Source: DATLMR01 sp035634255 (lineage in GTDB: Bacteria; Acidobacteriota; Blastocatellia; UBA7656). From it: a DNA stretch of 28,908 bases. The stretch lies in assembly GCA_035634255.1 (NCBI GenBank), contig DASQDI010000092.1:1-28908 (forward strand). Direction: 5' to 3'. This document shows positions 1 through 7,794 of the stretch, piece by piece. Each line of letters starts with the position of its first letter. Position 1 is the stretch's first letter. Both the position numbers and the translations under genes were made by a program. The notes beneath the pieces were generated by a model, which was not told the origin of the DNA, did not search any database, and saw only the letters and a list, made by a program, of their open reading frames with translations.

Positions 1-2
1 AT

Positions 3-50
3 GCGGTCACAGAATCGGCAGCGGAAGCGTTGGCTGCCGCTGGCATTTAG
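3..50 (+). CDS. Possible C-terminal tail of a gene entering from the left
   Basis: One frame is open from the window edge to a TAG at 48-50 and would encode about 15 Ala/Glu-rich residues ending AALAAAGI-like, which reads like a normal protein tail. It is too short to name. Other frames are also open at the edge, so this is a weak call. Confidence 0.25.
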   Translation, partial: AVTESAAEALAAAGI

Positions 51-156
51 ACCGGCTTTAATTTGTTGCTCAGTAGCTTTGCAGTAGCGACATTGACTCA
101 TTCATTCTTTATACACCAGCTACCTATGTTTAGCCACTCCCATGTGAAAAGGATCA

Positions 157-185
157 TTGCATTAATTTTTGGTCGTAGGTATTAT
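157..185 (+). promoter_or_regulatory. Candidate sigma70-type promoter for the response regulator
   Basis: TTGCAT (157-162), a 17-base spacer and TATTAT (180-185) sit about 110 bases before the response regulator start. The -10 hexamer matches the consensus at five of six positions and the -35 only at three. The surrounding 51-294 stretch is clearly more AT-rich than the genes and holds no convincing ORF of its own. Confidence 0.35.
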
Positions 186-294
186 TGCGGACGAGTGCGC
201 GACTCTGCCCCAACAACGGCGCGCGCTCGGGCACGCCCTCTTGACCGTCCCGTACCGTTCCACCTCACGATCAACCTACGAAGGCGAGCGTGTT

Positions 295-843
295 ATGTCT
301 AAAACAGTCATGGTAGTTGAAGATGACTTCGATACTCTGAACCCTCTCGCGGAGCTGCTGCGTCTCAAGGGCTACGCGGTCGTGACGGCTTCGGACGCGG
401 AGCAGGCGCTGGTCACCGCGCGGAGACGCCGCCCCAACCTCATAATCACGGACATAGTTCTCCCCGGCAAGAGCGGCCTGCACTTCATATCGAGCATTCG
501 GAAAGACGACGCGATCAGGTCGACCCCGATAATTGTCATCAGCGGGTGCGGCCCCATGATCCTCGTCGAGGCCGAGTCGGCGGGGGCCAACGTCTGCCTT
601 GAGAAGCCGATTAACATCGACCTCTTCTGGTCGGCCATCGAGCAGGTGTTGGGGGAGCCCGGGACGGTCGAGAGCGCGCAGGCGGCGAGGGCCGTGGGGG
701 CGACGAACGGGACCGCGGGCGAGATAGACACCCTCGTCGAGAGGCTGCGCCATTGCTCTTCGAGGGACGAGCGCGAAGACGTTCTGAAGCAACTTAAGGA
801 GCAGATCCTCAAACTGCACACCAGGCCCACCCTCCACTCCTAA
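295..843 (+). CDS. Receiver-only response regulator (CheY-like)
   Basis: This 182-residue protein is a phosphorylatable receiver domain (residues about 4-118) with no DNA-binding or enzymatic output domain. The acidic pocket is visible at E9-D10-D11, the phospho-acceptor Asp is D53 in ITDIVLPG, the switch Ser is S82 in VISG, and the conserved Lys is K103 in LEKP. The remaining ~65 residues are a linker and a charged helix rich in Glu/Arg/Lys that could mediate dimerisation or partner binding. I chose the ATG at 295 because MSKTVMVVEDD is the normal receiver N-terminus; the same frame is open further upstream, but that part is not protein-like. No histidine kinase gene is nearby, so the partner is unknown. 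Stand-alone receivers like this often act in phosphorelays or motility control. Confidence 0.88.
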   Translation: MSKTVMVVEDDFDTLNPLAELLRLKGYAVVTASDAEQALVTARRRRPNLIITDIVLPGKSGLHFISSIRKDDAIRSTPIIVISGCGPMILVEAESAGANVCLEKPINIDLFWSAIEQVLGEPGTVESAQAARAVGATNGTAGEIDTLVERLRHCSSRDEREDVLKQLKEQILKLHTRPTLHS

Positions 844-885
844 TGTCCGGCCTTCGGCCATAACGCTGCCCCGTTTCCGGGGGCG

Positions 886-1245
886 TCAGCCCGGCGGCTG
901 CCTCTCGACGAAGGCCGGTCGCGGGGTGTCGAATCTCATGCCGACGCCGATTCTGGGAGGGGCCGCCTCGACCCGGACGATCTCGGCCGAGTATCTCATC
1001 CAGTTATCACTCTTGAACGGGATCTTTATCAGGATGTCCACCCTCTCCCCCACCTCGAAATTCCTCGTCAGAAAAAGGAAGGCCCCCGTCGAGCTGAGGT
1101 TTTCGAGCGTCCCGGTTTCGTTGAAGCTTGAGCCCGACGGGTCGGTCCCGGTGATCGAGACCTCCCAGGCGGCGTCGAACCGCCGGGCCTTTCTCCGCTC
1201 CTGCCGCCCCGCCTCTTCTCTTCTGCTTCTCAGTCTCTTGGTCAT
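886..1245 (-). CDS. PilZ domain protein (probable c-di-GMP receptor)
   Basis: A 119-residue protein made up of one PilZ domain. The c-di-GMP-binding features are visible: an Arg-rich segment RRKARRF near residues 18-24 and the second-strand motif ENLSSTGAF near residue 48, matching the family D/NxSxxG signature. The rest is a beta-barrel pattern ending with a GVGMRF strand, typical of PilZ. It is likely a small cytoplasmic adaptor that responds to cyclic di-GMP. It points away from the next gene and is convergent with the response regulator, 42 bases apart. The start at 1245 has only a weak ribosome-binding site. A role in pilus motility is suggested by the nearby pilT but is not shown by this sequence. 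Confidence 0.85.
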   Translation of the reverse strand: MTKRLRSRREEAGRQERRKARRFDAAWEVSITGTDPSGSSFNETGTLENLSSTGAFLFLTRNFEVGERVDILIKIPFKSDNWMRYSAEIVRVEAAPPRIGVGMRFDTPRPAFVERQPPG

Positions 1246-1303
1246 TGTGATCTTATTCTCTATCTTCGTAGAAATAATAAATCTGTTTGTTCTTCCTTGA
1301 TGC

Positions 1304-1332
1304 TTGAATAAATTCGGGCGTTCGAGTATCCT
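1304..1332 (+). promoter_or_regulatory. Candidate promoter for the 106-residue unknown protein
   Basis: TTGAAT (1304-1309), 17 bases, TATCCT (1327-1332). Four of six bases match the consensus in each hexamer. It lies in the 187-base divergent gap between the PilZ gene and the gene starting at 1433, about 100 bases before that start. Confidence 0.35.
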
Positions 1333-1432
1333 TCGGTGGTCTTAAAAGGAACGACGGGAGTTACACGTCGAAGAATCACTACCTGGCCCTGTACACCGGC
1401 TGGACCGAATTAAATATAACAGGAGTGGCGCA

Positions 1433-1753
1433 ATGGCAACGAAAGCCCTCACCCATGTTGCCCCGCGCGCCCGCCGCGATCAAGTCTCTCTGGAAGTGAC
1501 CCCGAGACAAGGGGGCGGCTGGCGAGAGCTTTTAACCGAAGAGGATGGGGACGCGATCTGGGACAAGCTTTCCCACCTCGTCCGTTCGAGTCACGCAAAC
1601 CCTCAGGCGACTTCCGACCTGACGACTCAGGAACTCTTCCTGCACCTGCTGACCTCGGGTCGTTTCAGAGCCTATATTGAGCTTGGATTTTCCGAAGACG
1701 AAATCGGTCTTGATATACTGTCGTGTCTGCCTGAACAGCCGCGACGCGACTGA
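1433..1753 (+). CDS. Small cytoplasmic protein of unknown function
   Basis: A 106-residue protein that I do not recognise. The ATG follows a clear ribosome-binding site (AGGAG, 8-9 bases before it), which supports it as a real gene. The N-terminal ~25 residues are basic and probably flexible. Residues about 30-55 and 65-100 look helical, with a Leu/Phe-rich segment (ELFLHLLTSGRF) followed by an acidic stretch (FSEDEIGLD). There is no signal peptide, membrane helix, metal motif or Cys pair; the single Cys lies near the C-terminus. It is convergent with the MobB-like gene. Function unknown. Confidence 0.6.
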   Translation: MATKALTHVAPRARRDQVSLEVTPRQGGGWRELLTEEDGDAIWDKLSHLVRSSHANPQATSDLTTQELFLHLLTSGRFRAYIELGFSEDEIGLDILSCLPEQPRRD

Positions 1754-1764
1754 GCGTCGTCGCG
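1740..1764. terminator. GC hairpin between convergent genes
   Basis: CGCGACG (1740-1746) pairs with CGTCGCG (1758-1764) around an 11-base loop that contains the stop codon of the upstream gene. There is no T-tract on either side, so this could be a weak bidirectional terminator or simply GC-rich coincidence. Confidence 0.2.
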
Positions 1765-1793
1765 CGGTCACAAACATCGAGCAGGCACGGGCT

Positions 1794-2450
1794 TCACAGC
1801 GCCGCTATTATTCCGGGCTCCGCCCGCGCGAGCCGCGCCGCGTGGACCCTGCCGATCTTCCGGGCGAGGCTGCCGGCGTCGGCCTCGAAATCGACGGGCA
1901 GGTCCTCCGCGATTGCGCCCCGCCGGATCAACCTCTGCCTGATCTCTTCCGAGTCCGCGAGCGGGTCTCGCGCGCCGGCGATGTAGACCGTGTCCACTTT
2001 CGAGATCACCCGAGCGGCCGAGGACTTGATCTCATGCGACCCCGGTTTCGCGACGATGACTGAGTAGTCAACCGGAAAGTATTTGAGCACGCTCGTGCCT
2101 TCGATGAAGACCCCCTCGCCCCGGACCAGAGCGAGCGCGGAGCCCACGCCTTCTTCGACCTGGTCGGAAGTGCAGACCACCCAGTGAACGTTGCTCGCGC
2201 CCGACTCCCAGTACCGGCCGGAGTCCTTGCCCTCGGAATAAGTGCCCTCCCGCCCGCTCAGGACGAGGGGCTTTTCCCCCAGCAGGGGGCCGATGCAGCA
2301 GGCCGAAGGGGACTTGCCGCAGGAGCGGTAGTGGCCCCTCGACACCTTGATGGCCTCCCAGCCCGGAAAGAGCTTCAGAAGGTCGCAGACGAGCGTCGTC
2401 TTCCCGACGTTTGACGAGAAGCCCGAGATTGAAACGAGAGTGGGTCGCAT
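1794..2450 (-). CDS. MobB-like P-loop GTPase-type protein
   Basis: A 218-residue protein with an N-terminal P-loop GFSSNVGKTTL (residues 10-20, Lys17) of the SIMIBI type used by MobB and related cofactor-insertion NTPases. MobB assists attachment of a nucleotide to molybdopterin. A second conserved-looking segment is FIEGTS near residue 115, in the position where MobB-type proteins carry a V(I)EG motif. Unlike a plain MobB, residues 40-52 hold a Cys cluster (HYRSCGKSPSACC) that could bind a metal. moaA elsewhere in the window and the MoeB-type protein fit with molybdenum cofactor metabolism, but neither is adjacent. The name is therefore at family level; another small cofactor NTPase is possible. 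The start at 2450 has no obvious ribosome-binding site. Confidence 0.6.
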   Translation of the reverse strand: MRPTLVSISGFSSNVGKTTLVCDLLKLFPGWEAIKVSRGHYRSCGKSPSACCIGPLLGEKPLVLSGREGTYSEGKDSGRYWESGASNVHWVVCTSDQVEEGVGSALALVRGEGVFIEGTSVLKYFPVDYSVIVAKPGSHEIKSSAARVISKVDTVYIAGARDPLADSEEIRQRLIRRGAIAEDLPVDFEADAGSLARKIGRVHAARLARAEPGIIAAL

Positions 2451-2514
2451 ATGGATTTACTCACAAAGGCCTGACGTGAGCCGTGACCTGTAATGCCCGC
2501 GTCAAACCTCTGTG

Positions 2515-2523
2515 AGTATACCA
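2515..2523 (-). promoter_or_regulatory. Extended -10 promoter of the MobB-like gene, overlapping an inverted repeat
   Basis: On the minus strand the sequence reads TGGTATACT, an extended -10 element (TGn + TATACT), about 65 bases before the start at 2450. No good -35 is seen. The -10 overlaps one arm of an imperfect inverted repeat (2459-2469 with 2507-2517, 10 of 11 positions pairing). Confidence 0.35.
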
Positions 2524-2539
2524 TACGGCCGCGAGACCC

Positions 2540-3694
2540 CTAGCTAATGAGGCCGGATTGCTGGGAGTTGCTCGGGGCGAAATCGTTGACCGACCCGCCG
2601 CCGTAGTCCGAGAGTTGCAGCATGAGGTTCTGCCGGTTGGTCGCGAAGGCCAGTCCGTCGTTCATCGTCACGACCCCCGTGCGGATCATCTTCTCGATCT
2701 CCGAATCGAAGACCTGCATGCCTTCGAGGTTGCCGTCGCGCATCGCGTCGTAAAGCGACTTCCCTTCGCGCTCGCCCTTCTCGATGTAGTCGCGCGTGCG
2801 GGCCGTGGACCGCAGCACTTCGATGGCCGCGACGCGGCCCCGCCCGTCCGCCTTCGGGAGGAGCCTCTGGGAGAGTATGAACCTGAATGCGCCCGCGAGC
2901 CGCATCCGGATAATGTGCTCCTGACTCTTCGGGAACATGCCGATGATTCGCTCGACGGTCTTCGCCGCGTCGGTCGTGTGCAGGGTCGAGAAGACGAGGT
3001 GGCCCGTCTCCGACGCTTCGAGCGCGACCTCGATGGTCTCAAGGTCGCGGATCTCGCCCACGAGGATGACCTTCGGGGCCTGGCGCAGGGCCGCCCTGAG
3101 CGCGTAGGCGAAGTTCGGGGTGTCCGCGTGCAGCTCCCTCTGGTGCACGGTCGAGTTCTTGTGCCGGTGCATGAATTCAATAGGGTCTTCGATGGTGACG
3201 ATATGGTAGTGCTTCGTCTCGTTTATCAGGTCTATGATTGCGGCAAGGGTCGATGACTTCCCCGACCCCGTGGGCCCCGTGACGAGCACTATGCCGTTCT
3301 TCATGTCGGCGATCTCTTTCAGCACGGGCGGCAGGCCGAGGTCGGTGAATGACGGGATCTCGTTCGGCACCACCCGCATCACAATGGCGTGGGTGCCCCT
3401 CTGCTTGAATATGTTCACGCGGAAGCGCGACAGGCCCGGAAGGCTGAAGGAGAGGTCCGCGGACCCGTTCTTTTCCAGAGACTCTTCGGCGGCCTTGTTA
3501 GAGCCGATGAGGGCCTTCGCGATCCCGGCCGTGTGCGCGGGTGTGAGGTTCTCCATGCCGGGTATCTGGACCGGCGTCAGCTTGCCTATGAGCTCCACCT
3601 GAGGCGGGCGGCCCGGCGAAAATATCAGGTCCGATATCTTCGAAGATATGGCAAGCATGTGTTGTACTACCTGGGAAAAATTGATTGTGGACAT
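2540..3694 (-). CDS. pilT: Type IV pilus retraction ATPase PilT
   Basis: Hexameric cytoplasmic ATPase that depolymerises type IV pili and drives twitching motility. From the chosen start it is 384 residues long. Visible motifs are a PAS-like N-domain with KISDLIFSPGRPPQVE, Walker A GPTGSGKSS (140-148, Lys146), the Asp box around IEDPIEF (168-174), Walker B VILVGEIRD (209-217) and the His box GHLVFSTLHTT. The C-terminal ~25 residues are a Gly/Ser/Asn-rich tail rather than the usual PilT end. The open frame extends 12 codons further to 3730, but MSTINFSQVV resembles the family start; neither start has a clear Shine-Dalgarno. No other pilus genes (pilB, pilC) are in the window, so pilT stands alone here. 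PilU is an alternative assignment. Confidence 0.93.
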   Translation of the reverse strand: MSTINFSQVVQHMLAISSKISDLIFSPGRPPQVELIGKLTPVQIPGMENLTPAHTAGIAKALIGSNKAAEESLEKNGSADLSFSLPGLSRFRVNIFKQRGTHAIVMRVVPNEIPSFTDLGLPPVLKEIADMKNGIVLVTGPTGSGKSSTLAAIIDLINETKHYHIVTIEDPIEFMHRHKNSTVHQRELHADTPNFAYALRAALRQAPKVILVGEIRDLETIEVALEASETGHLVFSTLHTTDAAKTVERIIGMFPKSQEHIIRMRLAGAFRFILSQRLLPKADGRGRVAAIEVLRSTARTRDYIEKGEREGKSLYDAMRDGNLEGMQVFDSEIEKMIRTGVVTMNDGLAFATNRQNLMLQLSDYGGGSVNDFAPSNSQQSGLIS

Positions 3695-3888
3695 TTCAAG
3701 GAATCCCCGAAGCGGCCTCTCTCGGGCCATAGACGATTAGCGGACATAGCGAGGGAGCATGGACGAATTCTACGGATTTCGGAAGGGGCAGGGGAAGCGC
3801 GACGGCCCGGACGGGCCGGCTGTCCACGTCGATATTACTTACAAAATGACCATTGTCAACAGTAGAAGTATCCCCGCAAAAAATCCCT

Positions 3889-4314
3889 CTATTTGGAGAC
3901 CCTCTCGAAGACGTAGAAGAGCTCGCCGCGGGTCACGGCCGCGATCAGTTTCCACTTCTCGTTGAGGATCACTCCGGGCTTCGCGCCCCGCAGGGCCTTC
4001 GTCCCGTCCTCGATCAACTGGTCGACTTCCGAGGCCGCGACGACGTGCAGCTCGGGCACAACGTCCTCGCCGCTCTTCTTAACTATGTCGAGCACGACCT
4101 GCCGGTGTACGGCGATGCGCCGCTTTGACCTGACGTACTCTTTCCGGGATATTTCATTGCGCTGGATCTGAAACTCAAGCTCTTCTTCTTCGTCCTTCGT
4201 GAAGCTTATGAAGGCCGACACCTCGGGGCCGTGGTCGGAAGGGTCCTGAAGCGATTCGCAAAGGCCGCGCGCCGGATGCGCCAGCAGCAGGAAGATCAGG
4301 AAGTGGAATCGCAT
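3889..4314 (-). CDS. Small secreted protein of unknown function
   Basis: About 141 residues from the ATG at 4314. The N-terminus MRFHFLIFLLLAHPARGLCES is a signal peptide with probable cleavage after ARG or LCES. An in-frame GTG at 4341 would add nine residues ahead of it. The mature part begins with an acidic helix (DEEEELEFQIQRNEISRKEY) rich in charged residues, then a mixed alpha/beta region with LHVVAASEVDQLI and a closing strand ELFYVFERVS. It resembles no family I can name. It lies downstream of glcF in the same direction with a 65-base gap, so it may be a distal member of the same transcript. Confidence 0.6.
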   Translation of the reverse strand: MRFHFLIFLLLAHPARGLCESLQDPSDHGPEVSAFISFTKDEEEELEFQIQRNEISRKEYVRSKRRIAVHRQVVLDIVKKSGEDVVPELHVVAASEVDQLIEDGTKALRGAKPGVILNEKWKLIAAVTRGELFYVFERVSK

Positions 4315-4379
4315 CGTTCCCATCGTTCGTATCAGTGCCACGAAGCCCGGATCACTTCTTCGATGAGCGAAGCCGCCGC

Positions 4380-5729
4380 CTACCCGCGCCGGTATTCGAT
4401 CTTTTCAACCCCGTAAGCGGCGTCGAGCAGTTGCACCGGATGCGCCACGTCCACCCCTTCGCCCGCGAGCATCAGGCCCGCCCCAATCTGCATTATACAA
4501 CCGGGATTTGCCGAGGCAACAGCCTCGGCCCCGCTCGCCCGAATGCTCTCGACCTTCTCCGCCAGAATCTCCCGGCTCAGGTCGAAGTGTTGAAGGTTGT
4601 AGATGCCCGCGCCCCCGCAGCAGCTCTCGTACCCCCGGAGGGGCACTAGCTCAACCCCCGGAATACTGCTCAGAATATCGGTCGGGGCGAGAGAGATTTT
4701 TTGCGCGTGTATCAAATGGCACGGCGCGTCATAAGCGACGCGAATCGTTCGAACGGGCGCGGGCGGCCTTATGCCTATATCGACCAGAAGCTCGGATATA
4801 TCTTTAACCTTCGCGCTGAATTCGGCGGCGCGGTCCTTGAAATCGGGGTCTTCGGAAAGGAGCGAGCCATACTCTTTCATCGCGGCCCCGCACCCCGCGG
4901 CATTAACCGCGACGTAGTCGATGCCGCCCCGCGAATAGGCTTCGATGTTGCGCCTCGCGAGTTCCCGCGCCGTCTCGACCTCCCCCGCGTGCGAGTGCAG
5001 AGCGCCGCAACAGACCTGGCCCGGTGCCTCTACTACTTCGCACCCGTTCCGGGCGAGCACGCGCCCGGTCGCGCGATTGACCTCTCGAAAAAGCCCCTCC
5101 ATCACGCAGCCCTTCAGCAGCGCGACCCTGTGACGCGGCGGCTCGTCGTCCCGCTCCTCGGGGCCCGGAGCGGCGTGACGTTGCGGCTCGACTCGAAAGG
5201 ACGAGCGGCTTGAGGCGAGCAGGGCGAGCGCGAATCTCAGGCGCGAGCCGCCCGCATTCGCGTCAACGATCATTCTCGCGAGGCCGCTGTCTCTGACGAG
5301 CCTCGTCACGGCGAGGGCGGCTTTGAGAAGCCGGGGGCGGGTGAAGAGTTGATTCAGGGCGAAGCGTACGAGGGAGTTTCGCGGCCTCCCTCTCTCCGGC
5401 CCCGCCTGCGCGAGGTCTGCGCGCGCCGCTTCGAGCAGATGGCCGTAAGGCACCCCCGACGGGCACGCCGATTCACACGCCCTGCAACCCAGGCACCGGT
5501 CGATGTGGGTCGTGAAAGAAGCGCCCATCTCAAGCCTTCCCTCGACGACCGCCCGCATCAGAAAGAGGCGGCCCCGCGGCGAGTCGTTCTCGTTGCCGAG
5601 CCGGACGTAAGTCGGGCAGGAAGGCAGGCAGAGCCCGCAGTGAACGCAGGTCAAAAGCTTCTCGCCGTTAGCTTCGAGAGTCGCCGAGAGATTCCTGCTC
5701 TCTTCCTGAATCGGCCTCATATCAGCCAT
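4380..5729 (-). CDS. glcF: Glycolate oxidase iron-sulfur subunit GlcF
   Basis: Electron-transfer subunit of glycolate dehydrogenase, passing electrons from the flavin subunits GlcD/GlcE to the respiratory chain at the membrane. The 449-residue protein has two ferredoxin-type [4Fe-4S] motifs, CxxCxxCxxxCP at residues 28-38 and 79-89. Two CCG domains follow, one ending VCCGALHSHAGE and the other with DAPCHL and SCCGGAG, as in heterodisulfide-reductase-like proteins. The ATG at 5729 has a GGGCGGGA-type ribosome-binding site; an in-frame TTG at 5753 is the alternative. It lies 29 bases after glcE and closes the glcD-FHA-glcE-glcF cluster. The related lactate-oxidising LutA-type proteins share the fold, but neighbouring glcD and glcE favour GlcF. 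Confidence 0.92.
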   Translation of the reverse strand: MADMRPIQEESRNLSATLEANGEKLLTCVHCGLCLPSCPTYVRLGNENDSPRGRLFLMRAVVEGRLEMGASFTTHIDRCLGCRACESACPSGVPYGHLLEAARADLAQAGPERGRPRNSLVRFALNQLFTRPRLLKAALAVTRLVRDSGLARMIVDANAGGSRLRFALALLASSRSSFRVEPQRHAAPGPEERDDEPPRHRVALLKGCVMEGLFREVNRATGRVLARNGCEVVEAPGQVCCGALHSHAGEVETARELARRNIEAYSRGGIDYVAVNAAGCGAAMKEYGSLLSEDPDFKDRAAEFSAKVKDISELLVDIGIRPPAPVRTIRVAYDAPCHLIHAQKISLAPTDILSSIPGVELVPLRGYESCCGGAGIYNLQHFDLSREILAEKVESIRASGAEAVASANPGCIMQIGAGLMLAGEGVDVAHPVQLLDAAYGVEKIEYRRG

Positions 5730-5758
5730 GCTATCCCGCCCGCGAAATCGCAAAATAA

Positions 5759-7036
5759 TTAAATCCCTTCGACAAACCGCCCCGGATTGAGCAGCCCATG
5801 CGGATCGAACTTCGCTTTGATCGCCGTCATCAACCCGGCAGTCTCTCCCACTTCACCCCATGCCCCCGCCGTCTCTCGGACCTTCGGCGCGGCGCGCTCT
5901 ATGAAGAGGGTTCCGCCGATATTTTGAGCACTCGCGCGCAACGCTTTTATCCGCCCCGAGGCTTCGGCCTCTCCGACCCGCAAGGCGGCCCTGATTATAC
6001 CAGTCCCCAGGTCCGCCATGATGAATCGCGCCGAGCGCGACGACACGACCTCTTCAACAAAGCCGCGCGCCTTCGACAGAGGGAGGCTGACCCGCACGAT
6101 TGAATCCCCGAACCCCTCAAGCTCAGTATGCTCTCTCCACGCCCGCTCCTGCGACACGTCTTCTAGGACCGTCGCGTCGCCTCGGGCCAGACTGAGCACG
6201 CGACCCACCTGGTGCCTCGCCGCCGGTTCCGTCTCTATGAATCGCAGCAGGAGCGTGTGCCTGTAGTTATTTTCGCCTCCCGGTCCGTCCGCGAGTTCGG
6301 AAGAGAGGACCGAGGCCGCGGGCTGTAGACCTTCCGCCAACGCCGCCTCCGCGACAGTCGCGAGCCGAAGGTGAGTCCCTTCCATCATGAGAGTGACGCA
6401 GGTGTCCGGCATCGGGCGCAGCTTGAAGGTCGCCTCCGTGATAACCGCGAGCGAGCCGAAGCTGCCGACGTAGAGCTTATTCATGTCGTAACCGGCCACG
6501 TTTTTGACGACCCTTCCGCCCGACTTGCTGAGGGTGCCGTCGGCGTGCGCGAGCCGGAGCCCGATCACGTAATCGCGCACCGTCCCGAAGCCGAAGCGAA
6601 GCGGGCCGGTCGACGCGCAGGAGACGACCGCGCCGACCGACACGCCGGAGCCTCCGGGAGGGTCGAGCGGCAACCACTGGCCCTCCGCGAGCGCGGCCGA
6701 ATTGAGGTCGCCGAGCGGCGTTCCCGCCTCCACCGTGATCGTCAGGTCGGGGGGGCTGTAGTCGATCATGCGCGACATTCTTCTAAGGCTGAGGACGACA
6801 TCCGCGCGCCTCAGGAGATTGCCGCCGTCGAGCCACGACATGAACCCGGCCGGTATGACCGACAGGCCGGCTTCCGAGCAGACGCGCAGGCACGCGGCCA
6901 CTTCTTCCGAGGAGCCGGGCAGTACCAGCATCGAAGGCTCGTGGTCGTCGACCCGGAGCGGGGGGTTCTCCTGAACATGCTCTCCGCCGACGATTGAGCC
7001 GAGCGAGCCGGCAGTCTTCTTGATACCTTCAATCAT
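5759..7036 (-). CDS. glcE: Glycolate oxidase FAD-binding subunit GlcE
   Basis: A 425-residue FAD-binding PCMH-type protein that pairs with GlcD in oxidation of glycolate to glyoxylate. It shows the FAD-binding features of the family: an LVLPGSSEEV strand-loop, PPGGSGVSVGAVVSC in the middle and the strong motif GGRVVKNVAGYDMNKLYVG around residue 170, then GSFGSLAVITEATFKLRP. The C-terminal end, LNPGRFVEG, is the usual end of this family. The start codon overlaps the stop of the preceding FHA-DUF309 gene as ATGA (7033-7036), implying translational coupling. The N-terminal ~60 residues read LSVIPAGFMSWLDGGN where many GlcE proteins have a more Gly-rich PGGGT-type loop, so cofactor contacts may differ slightly. 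Confidence 0.9.
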   Translation of the reverse strand: MIEGIKKTAGSLGSIVGGEHVQENPPLRVDDHEPSMLVLPGSSEEVAACLRVCSEAGLSVIPAGFMSWLDGGNLLRRADVVLSLRRMSRMIDYSPPDLTITVEAGTPLGDLNSAALAEGQWLPLDPPGGSGVSVGAVVSCASTGPLRFGFGTVRDYVIGLRLAHADGTLSKSGGRVVKNVAGYDMNKLYVGSFGSLAVITEATFKLRPMPDTCVTLMMEGTHLRLATVAEAALAEGLQPAASVLSSELADGPGGENNYRHTLLLRFIETEPAARHQVGRVLSLARGDATVLEDVSQERAWREHTELEGFGDSIVRVSLPLSKARGFVEEVVSSRSARFIMADLGTGIIRAALRVGEAEASGRIKALRASAQNIGGTLFIERAAPKVRETAGAWGEVGETAGLMTAIKAKFDPHGLLNPGRFVEGI

Positions 7037-7779
7037 TCGCGATCATCGAGGAGCCTGATAGACGGTCTCTCATCGCTAACCGGCAATGGGCTCCCTTCCC
7101 CGCCTTCGAAAAAGGCCCCGAAGAGTTGCCGATACTGGCGGGAAAAATCCGCCACGTCCAGAGACATGTGTACCGACGGGAGCCGGGGCGCCTTCTCCAT
7201 CACGGCTTTATACATCCCCCGAACCCCGCGCGCGTTGCCCTTCTCGTAGTGGTGCAGGCCGACGGCGGCCTGGATTAGCATCTGGTAAAAGGTCTTCGTA
7301 TCTCCGCTCGACCTGAGCCAGATCTCCTCCCACTCCTCGTGGGCCTCGAAGTATCGCCGCGCGTTAAAGTGCTCGACCCCATTCAGGTACTCGCGCGGGT
7401 AGGCCATCAGGTGCTCCGCCTGAAACCCTTCCGCTTCTCCGGAGGGCTCGTCCGCGTCGAGGGCGAGTGTGGGTACGGCCTCCTGCGAATCGGGCACCAG
7501 CTCGACGGTCAGGGTGAACGGCCCCGCCTGAATATTGTCTCCGTGCTTCAGCTCGGCCCACGTTATGCGCTCGCCGTTCGCGTAGGTGCCATTGCCGCTC
7601 GAATTGTCCACGACGAGCAGCTTGTTGCCCGAGCGCTCCACGAAGAAATGCTCGCGCGACACCGTCGGGTGCTTCAGCACGCAGTCGCAAGTCGACTGCC
7701 GCCCGAAGGTGACTTTGCTCTTATTGAGGGCGACCCTCTCGCCCGCCCTCGGCCCCGATTCGAATTTAAAAAACGCCAT
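7033..7779 (-). CDS. FHA domain-DUF309 fusion protein
   Basis: A 248-residue two-domain protein. Residues 1-95 form an FHA domain that reads phosphothreonine: FGR (25-27), SREH (41-44) and NSSGNGTYANG (59-69) supply the usual binding residues. A ~30-residue acidic linker follows. Residues ~128-215 match DUF309, with FEAHEEWEEIW (144-154) and QMLIQAAVGLHHYEKGN (166-182), a helical family of unknown biochemical role. It is inserted between glcD (15-base gap) and glcE (ATGA overlap), so it is made together with the glycolate oxidase subunits. A plausible inference is a phospho-dependent assembly or regulatory factor for that enzyme. No Ser/Thr kinase gene is in the window. Confidence 0.88.
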   Translation of the reverse strand: MAFFKFESGPRAGERVALNKSKVTFGRQSTCDCVLKHPTVSREHFFVERSGNKLLVVDNSSGNGTYANGERITWAELKHGDNIQAGPFTLTVELVPDSQEAVPTLALDADEPSGEAEGFQAEHLMAYPREYLNGVEHFNARRYFEAHEEWEEIWLRSSGDTKTFYQMLIQAAVGLHHYEKGNARGVRGMYKAVMEKAPRLPSVHMSLDVADFSRQYRQLFGAFFEGGEGSPLPVSDERPSIRLLDDRE

Positions 7780-7794
7780 AGTCAGCCCGGTTTA

